A stretch of 64,000 bases of DNA from Ascidia mentula (lineage: Eukaryota; Chordata; Ascidiacea; Phlebobranchia; Ascidiidae): contig OX387199.1 of the NCBI GenBank assembly GCA_947561715.1, forward strand, positions 13,583,001 to 13,647,000. The letters run 5' to 3'. Under the pieces are notes generated by a model. It was not told where the DNA came from and ran no database searches. It was given only the letters and a program-made list of their open reading frames with translations. The position numbers and the translations under genes are program-made. Positions 41,101 to 53,238 of this stretch are shown here, in pieces. How positions within the stretch are numbered: position 1 is the stretch's first letter; each line of letters starts with the position of its first letter.

Positions 41101-44100
41101 GAGGCCACTTGATTTGAAAATATTCACAAACCCCTTCACTAGTCAATCTACTTACGTCTGTAACAGGTTGGTAAGAGCATCAAAATCAGCTTTTACGACG
41201 TTCTTCTCTTTACTGCATTCGCTCAACTCTTCGTCCAACCTGGCGATCTGATTCTCTTTGCTGAAAGGTAAGCAAGCTCGGTAATTGTTGTTTTGTCGAT
41301 GGGAAGGACAAAACACATGTGATTATGTCGAAACAAACAAACGTAACCGAACAATGGGGATTGTTGTTAAACAATGCTTATGTTTTCTCATAAGCGGAGT
41401 TTGTTTAATTGTATCCAGCCATAAATTAAACGGTTTTAGTTCGGGACAAAGAAAGTGCAACATTAGTTTGTTTTCCTATGATGAAAATGTTTCAAACACT
41501 TTAAACGCGGTTGTGTTGAGCTTAAATATTGTTTCTTTGAGAACATTTAAAGTTATTTACAAAAATAATTATTATAACTATAACTTTTATTCACTTTTTC
41601 CGCATCTTTATGAAAGTTAACAAAGTCAAGATTTAAGGTTTCGGTGTGATCACCTACTACAACGGAAACTTCTTCAACAATCTTATAATTCTCATTACAT
41701 TTTAGTAAATATTACTTGTTTCATAATTACAATGAACAAAACAAGTAAAGTTTACAACTTTTCCTGTTTTGCTTGCTTCAGATTTAAAGAAATGACTCAC
41801 GCAATAAGTTGATTTGTGTAATCTTCCAGTTTGCCTTTCAGTTGGATTTCATTTTCATTAGCAGTGTTTATAAGTATGATCTGTCTTTGAATTTCTCCTT
41901 TTAGGGATTCAATTTCACTTGCAGAACCAGACAGATTTTTTGCATCTTCATCAACCTTGCCTGGCAACAAAGATTTGCCAACATTATAACAAACAGAAAT
42001 GCAACTTCTATGTTGCAAAAGTTACACAAACAAACATGAAACCCTAAAAGTTCGGGCACTACAACCTATTACTTTGTACATTATAATCTGCCACTTTAAC
42101 AAACCTTTCAAAGAACATATTTCTTGCTGGGCTTTCTCTAAAGTCTGTTGATGGGTATTTAGTTTGTTTTCCAGAGTTGAGCATGTTCCATGACGTTCCT
42201 GGAGAGTGTTGGAAAGTTGTAAAACCTCTTCTTCCAACGTGGGGACAACTGCAGCAGACTGCCTTGCAACCATCAAATCGCCTGCAAAACAACAAACATT
42301 AAACAAAAAATAGCATAAATCAACATTACTTTTGAAGTAACATGGAAATACATGGTTTTAGACAACCAAACAAACATAAACTGTACACAAAAATCCTAAA
42401 AGATTATAAACTTTAAACCCTTATAGATAGTACATTAGTTAACTGTGTGATGTTGCACAAAACCAACAAAAAGTTTGTGGTCTTAAAAGAAAAACATTTA
42501 TATTGACAGAATAAGTTTTAACATTTTCACAAATTACCTGATATGGGAGGACACCAACAACAAAATAAGTAATCTCGCAACTTGTACAACGCATTTTGAA
42601 AAACAACCAATAATGAAGTCATAATAAACATAAAATCACCAAGCCTGCCATTGTCACTGAACAAATCCATATACATAAGGTTTGTATCGAAACATGTTTT
42701 AGACAAGTTATTTAAAAGTGAGAATATAAAACATGCAATCCAATCGAAAGCATCCACAAAAATTTGCTTTCTGTACTTACAAAGCTTTAAAACTATCCAA
42801 GTTTCTATAAATAAAGAATGTTAGTTAGCTTCAAATTAACTAGCAAATACCAAACCAGACCGATCTGCATTCAGTCCATTTGGCGAGTCCTGTTAAATAT
42901 GCCACTTTCATTTGTCTCATGCATTTTTCTGAAAATTGACTGCTACAACAACAGTTCAGCTACTGCAGCTTGTCATCTGTGATAGGAAACAACAAAAACC
43001 CGCACAGTGCAACCCTGTTTCCTGAAAATGCTTGGGACGCTGTCTTCACATCATTGACATGCTTAAATGTCATTAGCTTGCATTAGTGCAATAGAGTGTA
43101 ACAGTCAACCTCACATAATGTCTACCAGTGTGGTTATTAGAGAGGGGAAGCATCAGCTTCTGCTGTTGATCGATACAGACCGACAGTCGAGATCAATGAA
43201 AATTTGATTAACGATCCTGCCCAAAACGTTTGAGCATTTTCTCAATTAAATGAATGTAGAGAGAATTGAACAAAACGGATAACTCTGTGCCATTGTTGAT
43301 GGACAAACTATAGTGATGCTTATGGAACTAACCCAACTGCAATATTTAAAAAAAAATAAACTCTGGAAGAAATTGTGGTAAAGCTTTGATACAAAAAAGT
43401 GGTAATCAAAATTTATAAGGGTGCTAAAAACAAGTCACAACAATAAAAATCCTAACTATAATATCACTAGATCTGGAAAGTAAGTAACTTATCAAACAAT
43501 TTGTTTTTCTTAGTGCTTACTTTGAAGTTGCAAGACCTCCTCTTCCTTTTTGACAAAGTTTTGCAAAGTTTTTTCCAGCTTTGCTGAAGTAGATTGAAGA
43601 AGTTCTTCTTTTTCTTCTAATTTCACTTCCAAAGTTCTGTATGTATCGACAGATGCAACGGAGTCTTCTGTAGCTTGAAGAAGTTCTGAAACCACCTCTT
43701 CTACATTCAAGGGAACTGTAAAAAAAAGTGTGAGTATAAGTGCCAAAATTTGAACTGTCTTCCAGTGCAAAATCCCAATCAATAAAGGTTGAAACAACAT
43801 AATAATAAAAATAAAACATGCATTTGGTTTTAACTCGGAGAATAAAAATACTGGCCCGAAATGGTGGTAAAATTGACATGAACAAACAACTAACCATGAC
43901 CTACAATACAGACATGTACAAGCAAGTTAATGCTAACTGCATCGTGAGCAATCAGTTTATTTATAAACATTACTAGAATTGATAAAAAGCACCATGTAGT
44001 GCTAATGTTTTAGAACTACTAAACTCTTGCAACTAAAGCCAAATGTGCAGTATATTGTTGTAAAGATTTTACTCGTGTTGGTAAAAGTATTATGAAAACA

Positions 44101-47100
44101 CAAACTTACCTGATTTCTCCATGGCAGCTGCTAAGTTCATAGACTCAATTTGCTCTGAAGGATTTACAACAAAATTAAACATAGCCCCAAAAAAAGTTTC
44201 ACACAACAATCCAGGTACCTTTCAAAATGAAGTTTTCTTCTTGCACTGCCAAGAGTTCCTTGTCAGAACTTTTAAGCTTATCTAAAAAGTGAAGTGCTGA
44301 TTAGAGGACGCACATGTGCAACCTAAAGCTAAAGCTGTATGTACGTAGGCATGATATCACAGTCATGAATAAACAACTTATCCCTTAGGGACACTTGAAA
44401 GACAACTAATGTGGATAGTTGTCTGCCGCAGAGCGAATAATAGACCAGGAAGGTGGGTTCTTAGTATGTTTTCACAACAACATCAAAAAGCTCAGTCAGC
44501 AGAAGAGTTGAATACAAAAAACATTGAAACTTACTTTTAAGTTCCCTTAACTTGGCTTTAAAAATGACGAATGTCGTCGGCAAGATACTGTTTTTATCTG
44601 AAAGTGAGTAACATTAAAACAGTCTGTTCTAATTTTTAAGAATTAATTACAAGTAATTTCCTTTTATTACAAGTGCATTTTTCAAAAGTTTATTTCGTTG
44701 ACTGATTTGTTATTTGTAAAGTATTTTTTAATTCACCATCAGGTTCAAGTTCTTCTGCTTCACTTGTACTTTCTGATGAAGAGTTGTGGCACATGTTCAA
44801 CATCAATTCGGACTCTTCCACTTGAAGTCGAACATTTTCTTCACGTTCAAGCAAACTTTCCCTAGCGCTGAGTGCTGCCTGCAGCTCCCTTTTTATGCAA
44901 AAATTTTGATAAAGACTAATTTTTAATTAAATAATTGGTCAGACATGTAGTAATTAAGTTCTTAAATGGAATATCTTTAAAGGTTTCGAGTTATAATTTT
45001 AACCAATGAGTAGGTTTTGTAACTTTGTTTCATTAAAAAATTAAATGACACAGGTCATCAATTTAATACTCATATTAAGTAACTAAGTTCAATACACGAC
45101 AACATTTTTTTATGTTTTTGTTGACAAATGCAATTACCGTACCTGCTAGCTTCATTGATTTCAGCTGTCTGTCTGTCTCTATCTTCTTGTATTTTTACCA
45201 TTTCATTCTCAGCATATTTTCTGCTCTCTAGCTCCTCTTTGTGGGCATCTTCTATTTCCTTCTTGCTTTTTTCAAGAGTAGCAACATAAGCTTGAAAAAA
45301 AATTGTGTTGAAACTTCTTAATTTTATAAAAAGCCTAATCCTAAAAAAAAAAGTTACCAACATACCTCGCAATTCCGCCATTGTTGCATTTTTACAGTCA
45401 AGGTCTTGTTGCACTTGACTGAGCTGATGTTTCAGATCATTTGTTGCTTGATGCAGCATTTCATCGATTTCTTCATCTTTAGTTTTAAGTTGAGCTCTCA
45501 ATTCAGAAACTTCATTGATGTTTTCCATCACCTCCTCTTTATTACCAGATAAAGTTTCTATAGTATCAAAAAAGCAAGTGAAATTGCACCATGTCATATA
45601 AGTATCCATTATTTGCAGTAAATAGGTCAAACAATATAACGAGACACAGACAAAAGATTATCACCCACAATTCAACACTAAACCAATTTCCAAAAAAATA
45701 CATGTTACATGCCTCGTAAAGAAAATGACACATTCATGGAAACATGTGTAAAACAGATATTTAATATCTTGTAAACATGTCAGTTTAATCTATTTAAAAG
45801 AATGCAGGAATTACCTTTTAGGTCTTCAATATGATTGTGATTATTCTCAATTATGTCCTCTTTAATTTCCACATCAACTGTCAAAAATGTTGGTTTACTG
45901 ATTGTTGAATGTATTTCAAAACATTACAGTTAACATTTTTTGAATGTCCAGGAATTGATAACTTTCAGTTTAATATCATTTGAAAATGCTATCAAGTAAT
46001 CCACAAAAGCACAAATTAAATTAATGTAAAATGTTGTATTTATCATAACTGAATTTATTGGATATATGCACAATAGTGAAATGCTTCATAGATTCTAGTG
46101 CTACATACTAACCTTGAATCCTTTGTAGTTGCAGCAGTTTTGTTTTAAAGTTGTGATTAACATCTGCAGAGTTGATTAGATCTAAAACAACAAAACTTCA
46201 GCTGTAAAAAGCACAAAATGATGCAGCTGATGCATGAATTTGAATGCACAATCAGCCTCTTCTATTCAAAAACAAGCAGGACAGACTTGTTCCTGTATTT
46301 TTTTACGACAATTTCACTTCACTGCTTTTATTTAAGAGGAAAAAGATTTTCAACAAAGTTTGCAGCTAAAAATGCAACGTTTTTACAACAACATTTTGCA
46401 CTGTACTAAGTTTGTTCCTTAAACACACATTGTTAACTGCAACTGATGCCAATCACTTCCTTCTAAGAGCACGTGGTGTTTCCTAATTACCCCTCTATTA
46501 AAATTATGGTGGTAGATGGTTTGGCTGCACTAGAGAGAATGGTCTACTCATCTTCCCAAAAATGCATAAACGTCAACAATTACTTCCAACACACTAAACT
46601 GCATGCTGGTAATGAATTTTTAATCTGCTGCTCCACAAAATTGAACTATGTAAATTTAATTATGTGACGCTACACTTGACCAGACAACGTGTCTTTAGTC
46701 GCAGCCAACCAACTGTACGATTGGCAAAGTTCACCAGGAAGTGCAGCAGAAGAAGCAAACAAGTTCTGCAATTAATCAATACACAAGGAACCAATATGTA
46801 CATTGCATTAGTTTGCAAACTCGAGTTTTTTTTAATCAATTGCAGAACAATATGTACATAAATTGCTAACTTGTTAACTGTTCAGAATCGTTCAACAACT
46901 CCTCCAAACGGTGTCCAAGATCAGTTTGTACACCTAAAAATACTTCAATAAATAAAATACAAATCATCCCATTGTAAATAAATTATTTCATAAAAGCAAG
47001 GCCATCGTAATTTACAGCAATGCATGGAAGTTGAGCAATTGATATAGCGGCAAGTCTATGAAAGAGCATTACCAGCAACTAGTTGGGCACAAAACCAAGA

Positions 47101-50100
47101 CAGGAAGTTTGTGACAGACAATAATCGTTTTCAACATTTTGCAGCACTTCGCAAATGTCATACATACCTCGTTCTTCTACAGAATTGTTGTTTTGCAAAT
47201 GGTTGTCGACTTGTTCTACAATGTTAAAAAATATTTTGCTTTATTACAAATTGCTATTAAAAATAGCCACCTGCAATCATTTTTGCCCTTCTAAAAATTT
47301 AAAAGTGTGGAAATAAAAGTTTCATTGCTATTTAGCATTGACAGCTACATAAACCATGGTGAAGTCGATTAATCTACATACCATTTTCAATTTTAAAAGC
47401 CTGAAATGCATTTGAAACCGTTTCCTTCTCTTCTGATATTTCATCAATCCTGCCTTGCATTTCCTCTTTACTCTGCTCAAGTTCTATGACGGTTTCCTTG
47501 TTTTTCCTTTCCATTTCCTGAATATTAGGAAGAAATTGCAACTACAACCAAATTTAGGACACTGATTTTACATATTTGTCAATGACCAACATTGATGCTT
47601 GTCATGCAAGAGATTTAGAGAAGACAGACATGATTACAGAAAAATAACACAGTTCTATGTTCAAATTAAATAAAACATTCTGTACCTGGAGTTTTTCAGA
47701 AACTTCTTGAATTTCTTTGATTTTTCCTTGATGAACTGTTGCAAGTTCAGTGAGTTCATTTTGTGTTTGTTCGTGCATTTGTCGGAGATGTGTACATTCA
47801 TCCTCAGTATTACTTAACGATCTCTGATAAAAACATCAACCCTATAAAACCCATCTGGTATGCAGTTTCTCCATGACAACCTACTCAAGTTCAGGTTTGT
47901 ATTGTTATTATTAATTAACATGTTGGATCAAGCATGTGACATTAGAAATATACCATCAACACCTTCTTCAAAATTATCTGCTCTAAACAACCCAATTACT
48001 TAAAGTTAAATGTTTACAATGAAGATTTTGCTAACAAAAATCTCAAAAGTAATAATTTGTCACCTCTAAGTTAGACAGTCTGCGTACAGCCTCTAGTTTT
48101 TCCTGTAAAGCTTGCCGCAATGTTTCCTAAAGAAAACATACACAGATTTAAAGCACCCATGAAAAAATAAGTGATTGTTGTAAGAAAGTAGCTTCTATCA
48201 CCTTGGAAGTTTTTTCATAAATGTATTTTTCTTCTTGAATCTGTTGCAGTTGTGTTTGTAAAGAATCTTCATTTTGGGACTAAAAGCAACAACAGGATTA
48301 TAAACAAATTGAACATTATACAGGTAATTCATAATTACATAAACACACGTTTCCCAATAATTCTGCACATACCAGTTATGAATATAAAAACTTATTTTTT
48401 ATTTAGTGTAACCAGTAACAGTTCGGTTTCTATTCCTGATGAATTTTTATCAATCGTTGGCCAAGAAACACAAAAATATACCTTATTGAAAGTTTGAAGT
48501 TGATTCTCCAAAAACTCCAAGCGAGACAATAGCCGATCTTCATCGATTAAAGCTTGCCATCCTTTTTCAGATGCATCGTGGGAGGTGACGACGAGTCGCT
48601 GTAGAAGTGCAAGTTTCTGTTCCAGCATTTGCTCTCGATGCAACGCTTCCTACAAATAACAAAACAGAAAGTTTTTGTAGATTTAATGTCATAGTTAAAA
48701 TTTTATATACTGATTCATTAAAAAGTTAAGACTTATGCAGATTATGGTGTAAAATTGACTATTGAAAGTGGAGAACTCTTTATTTTCGCTCATTACCCTT
48801 GGTTTGCTTATTAATAAAATGTCTACAAACAAATAATATACAACACTAAAGTAATGTTGACAACCTCAAACAATAACATCAACTGGGAATCAGCATTTTT
48901 CACCAATTTCTTCAAAAACTCATCTTCACTAGCTGCAGATTTTTCATGTTTCCTCATAAGCGAATAAAGCGCATCCATTTTGATTGTTATGTATTCAACA
49001 CATTATTAGAAAACTTTGCCTTGTAACTAAACTATGGCACAACTTGATGCCTTTTGCTAAATGTATTTCTATTACACTCCTTGATTAAAGCAATTTCAAG
49101 CTTATAAGCTTAGCAATTTCAAGCTATTAGCATAGTTCTTGATTGGTTGTGAAGTATTAAAGCAACACACTAATGTTTCATCAAAGTGATCCTACAAAAA
49201 CTATTAGAAAAACAAATGCATACTTGCAAGTACTGATGCAGTTGATATAGATCTTGGGATTGAACAACAGGATATATGTTGTTGTAAGGCACCTGAAAGA
49301 ATTCAGTTTGTAATGTCAATTGGCAAAAATGACAGTTTGCAAGTTGTATATAGTATATGTTGGAGTACTAGCATATGTTGGATATTTTTATATCTGGTGA
49401 AATCTACAATGTAATAAAATACAACGGTCATTAAAGTAAACAAACCTTGTCCATGATTTGATTGTTCCACGCATGGTTGCTAAACACAATAACATCATAG
49501 TAAAAACATCAAAAATATAACCTTACCCTTATCCATGTTTTTTTTACTTTGACAAGTTGCAAGGACTTCAAAAGCCTTACGAAGTCACAAGCTAATATTG
49601 TCAATTAAGCATGCAATTGTGAACACATATATATTTACTGAAAAAATATTTTGAAGTATATACCTCTGTTTTGCTTCTTCACCATTTGGCAGATAAAGAC
49701 GAAGTTGGGATACAATGCATCCATGTGTTACTGTAAACAAAGCAATCCGTTACACACAAGGAAAATTGATTTGAATAAACATATAATAGACACAACACAT
49801 CTCTCTTTTTGTAGAGGTGGATGAACTCACAGTTGTGATTTGAAATCAGCTAAATGTTATGCTAACCTTTTTTTGTGTTATCAACAACATCAACACCAAA
49901 TTGAACAATGTCGCATGAGTTCACTTCCACAGCTGGACTTTCTTCTGATGCTTTACTGAGACGTTGATTGTTCACAAATGTTCCATTGCTACTTTTTGTG
50001 TCTTGAAGGTAAAACTACCACAATGGAAAAATATTTTCAGACAAAAAAAATCATTTGCAATAAACTTTTATGCTATGACCAATTTACTCTAAAAAAACAG

Positions 50101-50415
50101 GTTTTAAGAGCACATGTTTTACATGTTCAAGACATAACAGGCCAGTCAGCAAAACGCTTCGTTCCAGCTATGTCTGAAAAGTCACTCGGAACTTGACTCA
50201 TTTAATAAATTGTACATAAATCTTACCTTTCCATTTTCATACCATAACAGTGCATGGTTTCTGGACAAAACCTTGCAATCAAACACAGCATTGTTAAGGG
50301 AAGGTCTACATCTTGCAACAGATCTTCCAATTTTTGTTGGTTCTTTGAGGGTGAGTTGTCTGTCTTGGAATGGGTGAGAGTTTGGTCGACAGTGAAAGAA
50401 TGCAATGGCAGTCAT
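38145..50415 (-). CDS. SLMAP: SLMAP, FHA-domain tail-anchored coiled-coil protein
   Basis: A 27-exon model of about 986 residues. Exons: 50415-50227, 50014-49867, 49730-49664, 49479-49446, 49292-49224, 48649-48482, 48279-48202, 48126-48064, 47823-47686, 47517-47382, 47215-47168, 46933-46871, 46181-46113, 45877-45815, 45557-45366, 45290-45143, 44888-44737, 44597-44535, 44281-44219, 44154-44110, 43715-43521, 42281-42105, 41960-41801, 41260-41156, 39936-39798, 38533-38420, 38219-38145. The FHA domain covers residues 1 to about 125 ([41 protein letters not shown]). [19 protein letters not shown] and [16 protein letters not shown] match the human protein closely. A long coiled coil and a tail anchor ([21 protein letters not shown]) end it. 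SLMAP is the phosphopeptide-binding subunit of STRIPAK, which brings PP2A to MST1/2 (Hippo), and also sits on ER, nuclear-envelope and sarcolemmal membranes. The middle is divergent, and internal first exons are listed separately. Confidence 0.93.
38420..38533 (-). CDS. SLMAP: SLMAP penultimate exon, possible internal start
   Basis: This exon encodes [17 protein letters not shown] onward and splices in phase 0 to the tail-anchor exon. Its acceptor (CACATCAG) has no pyrimidine tract. Instead it is embedded in TGACGTCA (CRE-like), a CAGCTG E-box and CACGTG. An ATG at 38521-38519 would give a 58-residue tail-anchored protein if transcription began here. The normal splice from 39798 is phase-compatible, so both uses are possible. 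Confidence 0.6.
40211..40731 (-). CDS. SLMAP: alternative 5' exon of SLMAP with SxIP motif
   Basis: A 521-bp exon opens with ATG ([20 protein letters not shown]) and ends with a GTTAGA donor in phase 2, exactly the phase needed to join exon 39936-39798. The resulting 282-residue product would have a basic Ser/Arg/Pro-rich head, a short coiled coil and the SLMAP tail anchor, without the FHA domain. SRIP in a basic Ser/Pro context fits the SxIP motif that binds EB1-family microtubule plus-end proteins. A run of acidic and globular-looking sequence ([19 protein letters not shown]) follows. Its start phase does not fit after the preceding SLMAP exon, which supports a first exon. A TTGTAG acceptor 9 bp before the ATG would allow an upstream untranslated exon. 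Confidence 0.6.
48865..48978 (-). CDS. SLMAP: alternative first exon of SLMAP
   Basis: An open frame of 38 codons starts [20 protein letters not shown] and ends with a phase-0 GTTGTC donor. It can splice to exon 48649-48482 (EALHREQ), the same acceptor used by the FHA-containing form from 49224. No AG acceptor lies within about 30 bp upstream of the ATG, so this looks like an alternative 5' exon rather than a cassette. It would produce an SLMAP lacking FHA. The donor is weak, which limits confidence. Confidence 0.5.
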
Positions 50416-52161
50416 CAGCTATGCAAAGTATATTTTTCTAAAAAATCAGATACGCAAAACACAAATTGACATAATTTAAATCAGAAAAATTAAAAAACAA
50501 TTTGAAATAATCAATATGCTCATCTTGAAGAGCTTGGAAATATTTAATAGGTTTTGCTTTTTGATTTTCTTCACTTCTGAGCATATTTAATGTTAATATT
50601 AGAAATTGTATGGCAAACAATAAGAACTTACGAAAAGTGTTGACAATTAGGTGTGCAACACACAGCTGAACTTTTAAGTAAAACGGTTGATAACAGGTTC
50701 AAAAGATTCAGTTTAATATCCATAGATGTGTTATATCTTGATGGTCATATTTTCTGTTGAACTTTATGCACATAATTCTCAAAGAACTTGTATGAACCTT
50801 ACAACATTGGTGGTCTGCATATATACAAATTGCAAAATGTTCAATTGTTAAGTGAATAATAAGTGTAACAATGTTTGCAAAAGTTTCTTGACACGGTAGG
50901 CTATAAGGGAAAGAAAGCAGTATTTTTTCTTTTTCCCAAAAAACAGTAAAAAAACAATGCATTTACTAACAGTATCCCAGTTTTTTACTTGGCCTAGCAC
51001 AAAAATAACAAAGTGAGGAGACAACACGGGACTCGAAGCAGCCTAACAAACTCTTACTGCCATAGAACTTTTACTATGCCATTTAACCAAGTGCATAATG
51101 TGAACAAATCGTACTTTAAATCCACGTATTAGTATATATTATTAGGAAGAGTGGTGGTGAATGTTAAACAATTAATAAGGAAGAGCATAGCATAATCACT
51201 CAGTTTGTCACAGTTTTAAACAACAACCGAATCTTTCGATCCAGACCACCACAGGTTCCATGTTTGGCTATTAATTTTTGTGATTTAACATGCTCGACGA
51301 GTCTCATCAGTTTTATTTCAAAACGTGTTTATTAAATACACATTGCAAGATCTACGAATTACACAATAATATATCTTTATCCTTCACCGAGTAGACTACA
51401 CCCACCAAAACACAAAGAACCAACCAAAACGACTATGCTAACTCTTGATGAACGTAGTTTTAAACATGACGTTCATCACACTTTTGCAAAAAAACTTGAA
51501 TAACTACAGAGACATAATATTTAGTTCTGCACATTACAGTTTTATTTAAATGAGAATTGCAAGCGCACGACGATTCCCTTATTGACAAACATGACCTGTC
51601 AATAGAAGTCCTGAAGTTTGTCCCTCGGATTTAGTATGTAGCAAATTTCCTCTCTAATCCTGTTTACATATGCTTCCTGACGCAATTGTATTTTGCATTA
51701 TAGGAATTGTTACAGTTTGAGCTAGACTTCGATAAAAACTCGACTTAAAAACTAGTGAAATGTATCTTTTGCCTATTGCAGAAAATTAAGGACTTCAGTT
51801 ATGACGGGCAGGATATACGGGTAGGGCCTACATTACACGTGTAAAAAAGTAGCTTAATACGACCACAAGTTTCGGGGATACATCTGATCAAAGTTACGTA
51901 TAATTGTTGCGTGACGTCACAGTCGGCGCTTCAGTGCCTTGCGTGGAAATGGAAAACATTGCAAAACTGCCTTAGTAGTTTTGCATTAAACAGGAGCACA
52001 ACAAGTGAAGAAGCGCAAAAAACGGATTTTGCTTGTATATTGTTACGGACAATAAGCTCCCCAGTACAAAATAATTATTTCCCGCCAGTAATTTTTGTTG
52101 TCGACGTCTTGTGACGTAATAAGCACCTACTATCTTATGATCCCCACGTTTCTGCCGGTTG

Positions 52162-52557
52162 ACACTTAAACCATCTCACGGACAGGAGAAACGGGATTTC
52201 CCCGGTTTTCGTGATATGTTAAACTAGCTTTTCACACGTGTTTGTTGGAAATATCATTCTTTCTGAACTAAAATAGTTATCAAGGCATTGTATAGAGGTA
52301 TTTTCCATCAACGAAACGTTTGTTTCGTTCACCAAGTGCTTCGGCAATGCTACACACGTCCTAAAATATCAAAATTCTTGGTCTTTAGGCAAATCTACCA
52401 AAAAACAATATGCTCTTAGTGTGTAACAACGTTTTTGCATACACAAACTAAATATTAGAGTTATAATATTGCAAAGTCTTCGTGAAAACTAATGTTGAGT
52501 AGCCACGCATGAAACGGTGAAGTCCCGTTTCGCCCGTCCGTGAGGTGGTTTAAGTGT
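52162..52557. mobile_element. 396-bp element with 35-bp inverted repeats
   Basis: The left end ACACTTAAACCATCTCACGG is repeated in inverse at the right end as CCGTGAGGTGGTTTAAGTGT. The pairing continues inward to GAAACGGGA and TCCCGTTTC, about 32 of 35 bases matching. The flanks share CGTTTCTGCCGGT on both sides as a direct repeat, either a target duplication or part of the adjoining tandem array. There is no coding capacity, so a non-autonomous DNA transposon is likely. Confidence 0.75.
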
Positions 52558-52568
52558 CTACCGTTTCT

Positions 52569-52619
52569 GCCGGTGTAACGTTGAGGCTGGTGTAATGTTG
52601 AGGCCGGTGTAACGACCCT
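52569..52619. repeat. three-copy 17-bp minisatellite
   Basis: GCCGGTGTAACGTTGAG, GCTGGTGTAATGTTGAG and GCCGGTGTAACGACCCT stand in tandem directly right of the inverted-repeat element. The third copy has diverged at its end. Confidence 0.75.
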
Positions 52620-53238
52620 GTATGTGCTTTAATATTCTTTTTGAACAGGTGTGGTCGAAATCTTTCAAAATCGCAACTTAGAAATTTATTTCGAGAATAC
52701 TGGAATTAACGTGAATATTAAAACTTGACCGACCTTATGCAACCAGTTAAAGAACTATAAGGTGAAATTGAGGAAGGACTTGAATTCCACATGTATTATT
52801 TGACCTGCAGACAGATAGCCGCTGCTTTGGCCTATTGGGTGTCTTTAACAGCATTACAAATCATACTATACACCAACAGACAAAAACAAAAAGTCGACAC
52901 AGGGATGTAAATTGCAATGCGAACAGTCACCTCTATTTCCAAGGTTTTTAAAGCGTTCAATTGATGCTTCTACATTAGAACAACAGGCAAAGCGTGAAAA
53001 AATGACATTGCACCAACATTTTAGTTCAATGTCACAATATGTACGATATATATAGCATATTAAAATTCAAACGTTAAAAAAGAATGCCACGAGGAATGAC
53101 TGGCTGTCAAGTTAAATAAAACAATATTAACATACGTAACGACAATCTGACATCCAATAATTCACTGGATTTATAAAAGTTGCGTTGCAAATATAGGCTA
53201 CTACTTTATACATTTACATACACAAAAATGCTTCCACA

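Larger units (their letters stand above)
52070..52850. repeat. dispersed repeat, copy 1 (interrupted)
   Basis: TTATTTCCCGCCAG, CTTGTG and AAGCACCT, then after an interruption GTGTGGTCGAAATCTTTCAAAA, AACCAGTTAAAGAACTATAAGG and GAATTCCA, occur in the same order as in copy 2 at 55165-55475. Copy 1 is longer because it contains an inverted-repeat element (52162-52557) and a minisatellite. A hairpin-family sequence (GCAGACAGATAGCCGCTGCTT) follows at about 52807. Confidence 0.6.
50416..53238. other. intergenic with nested repeats
   Basis: This interval holds the upstream region of SLMAP and the 3' flank of the kinase gene ending at 53239. I see no coding exon. The left half is AT-rich. The right half (from about 52070) is a dispersed repeat interrupted by a 396-bp inverted-repeat element and a short minisatellite, all listed separately. 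Confidence 0.5.

Noticed and set aside
42527-42757. Minus-strand ORF inside a SLMAP intron
   Set aside because: It is hydrophobic and Cys-rich, unlike the surrounding coiled coil, and is not bounded by phase-compatible splice sites.
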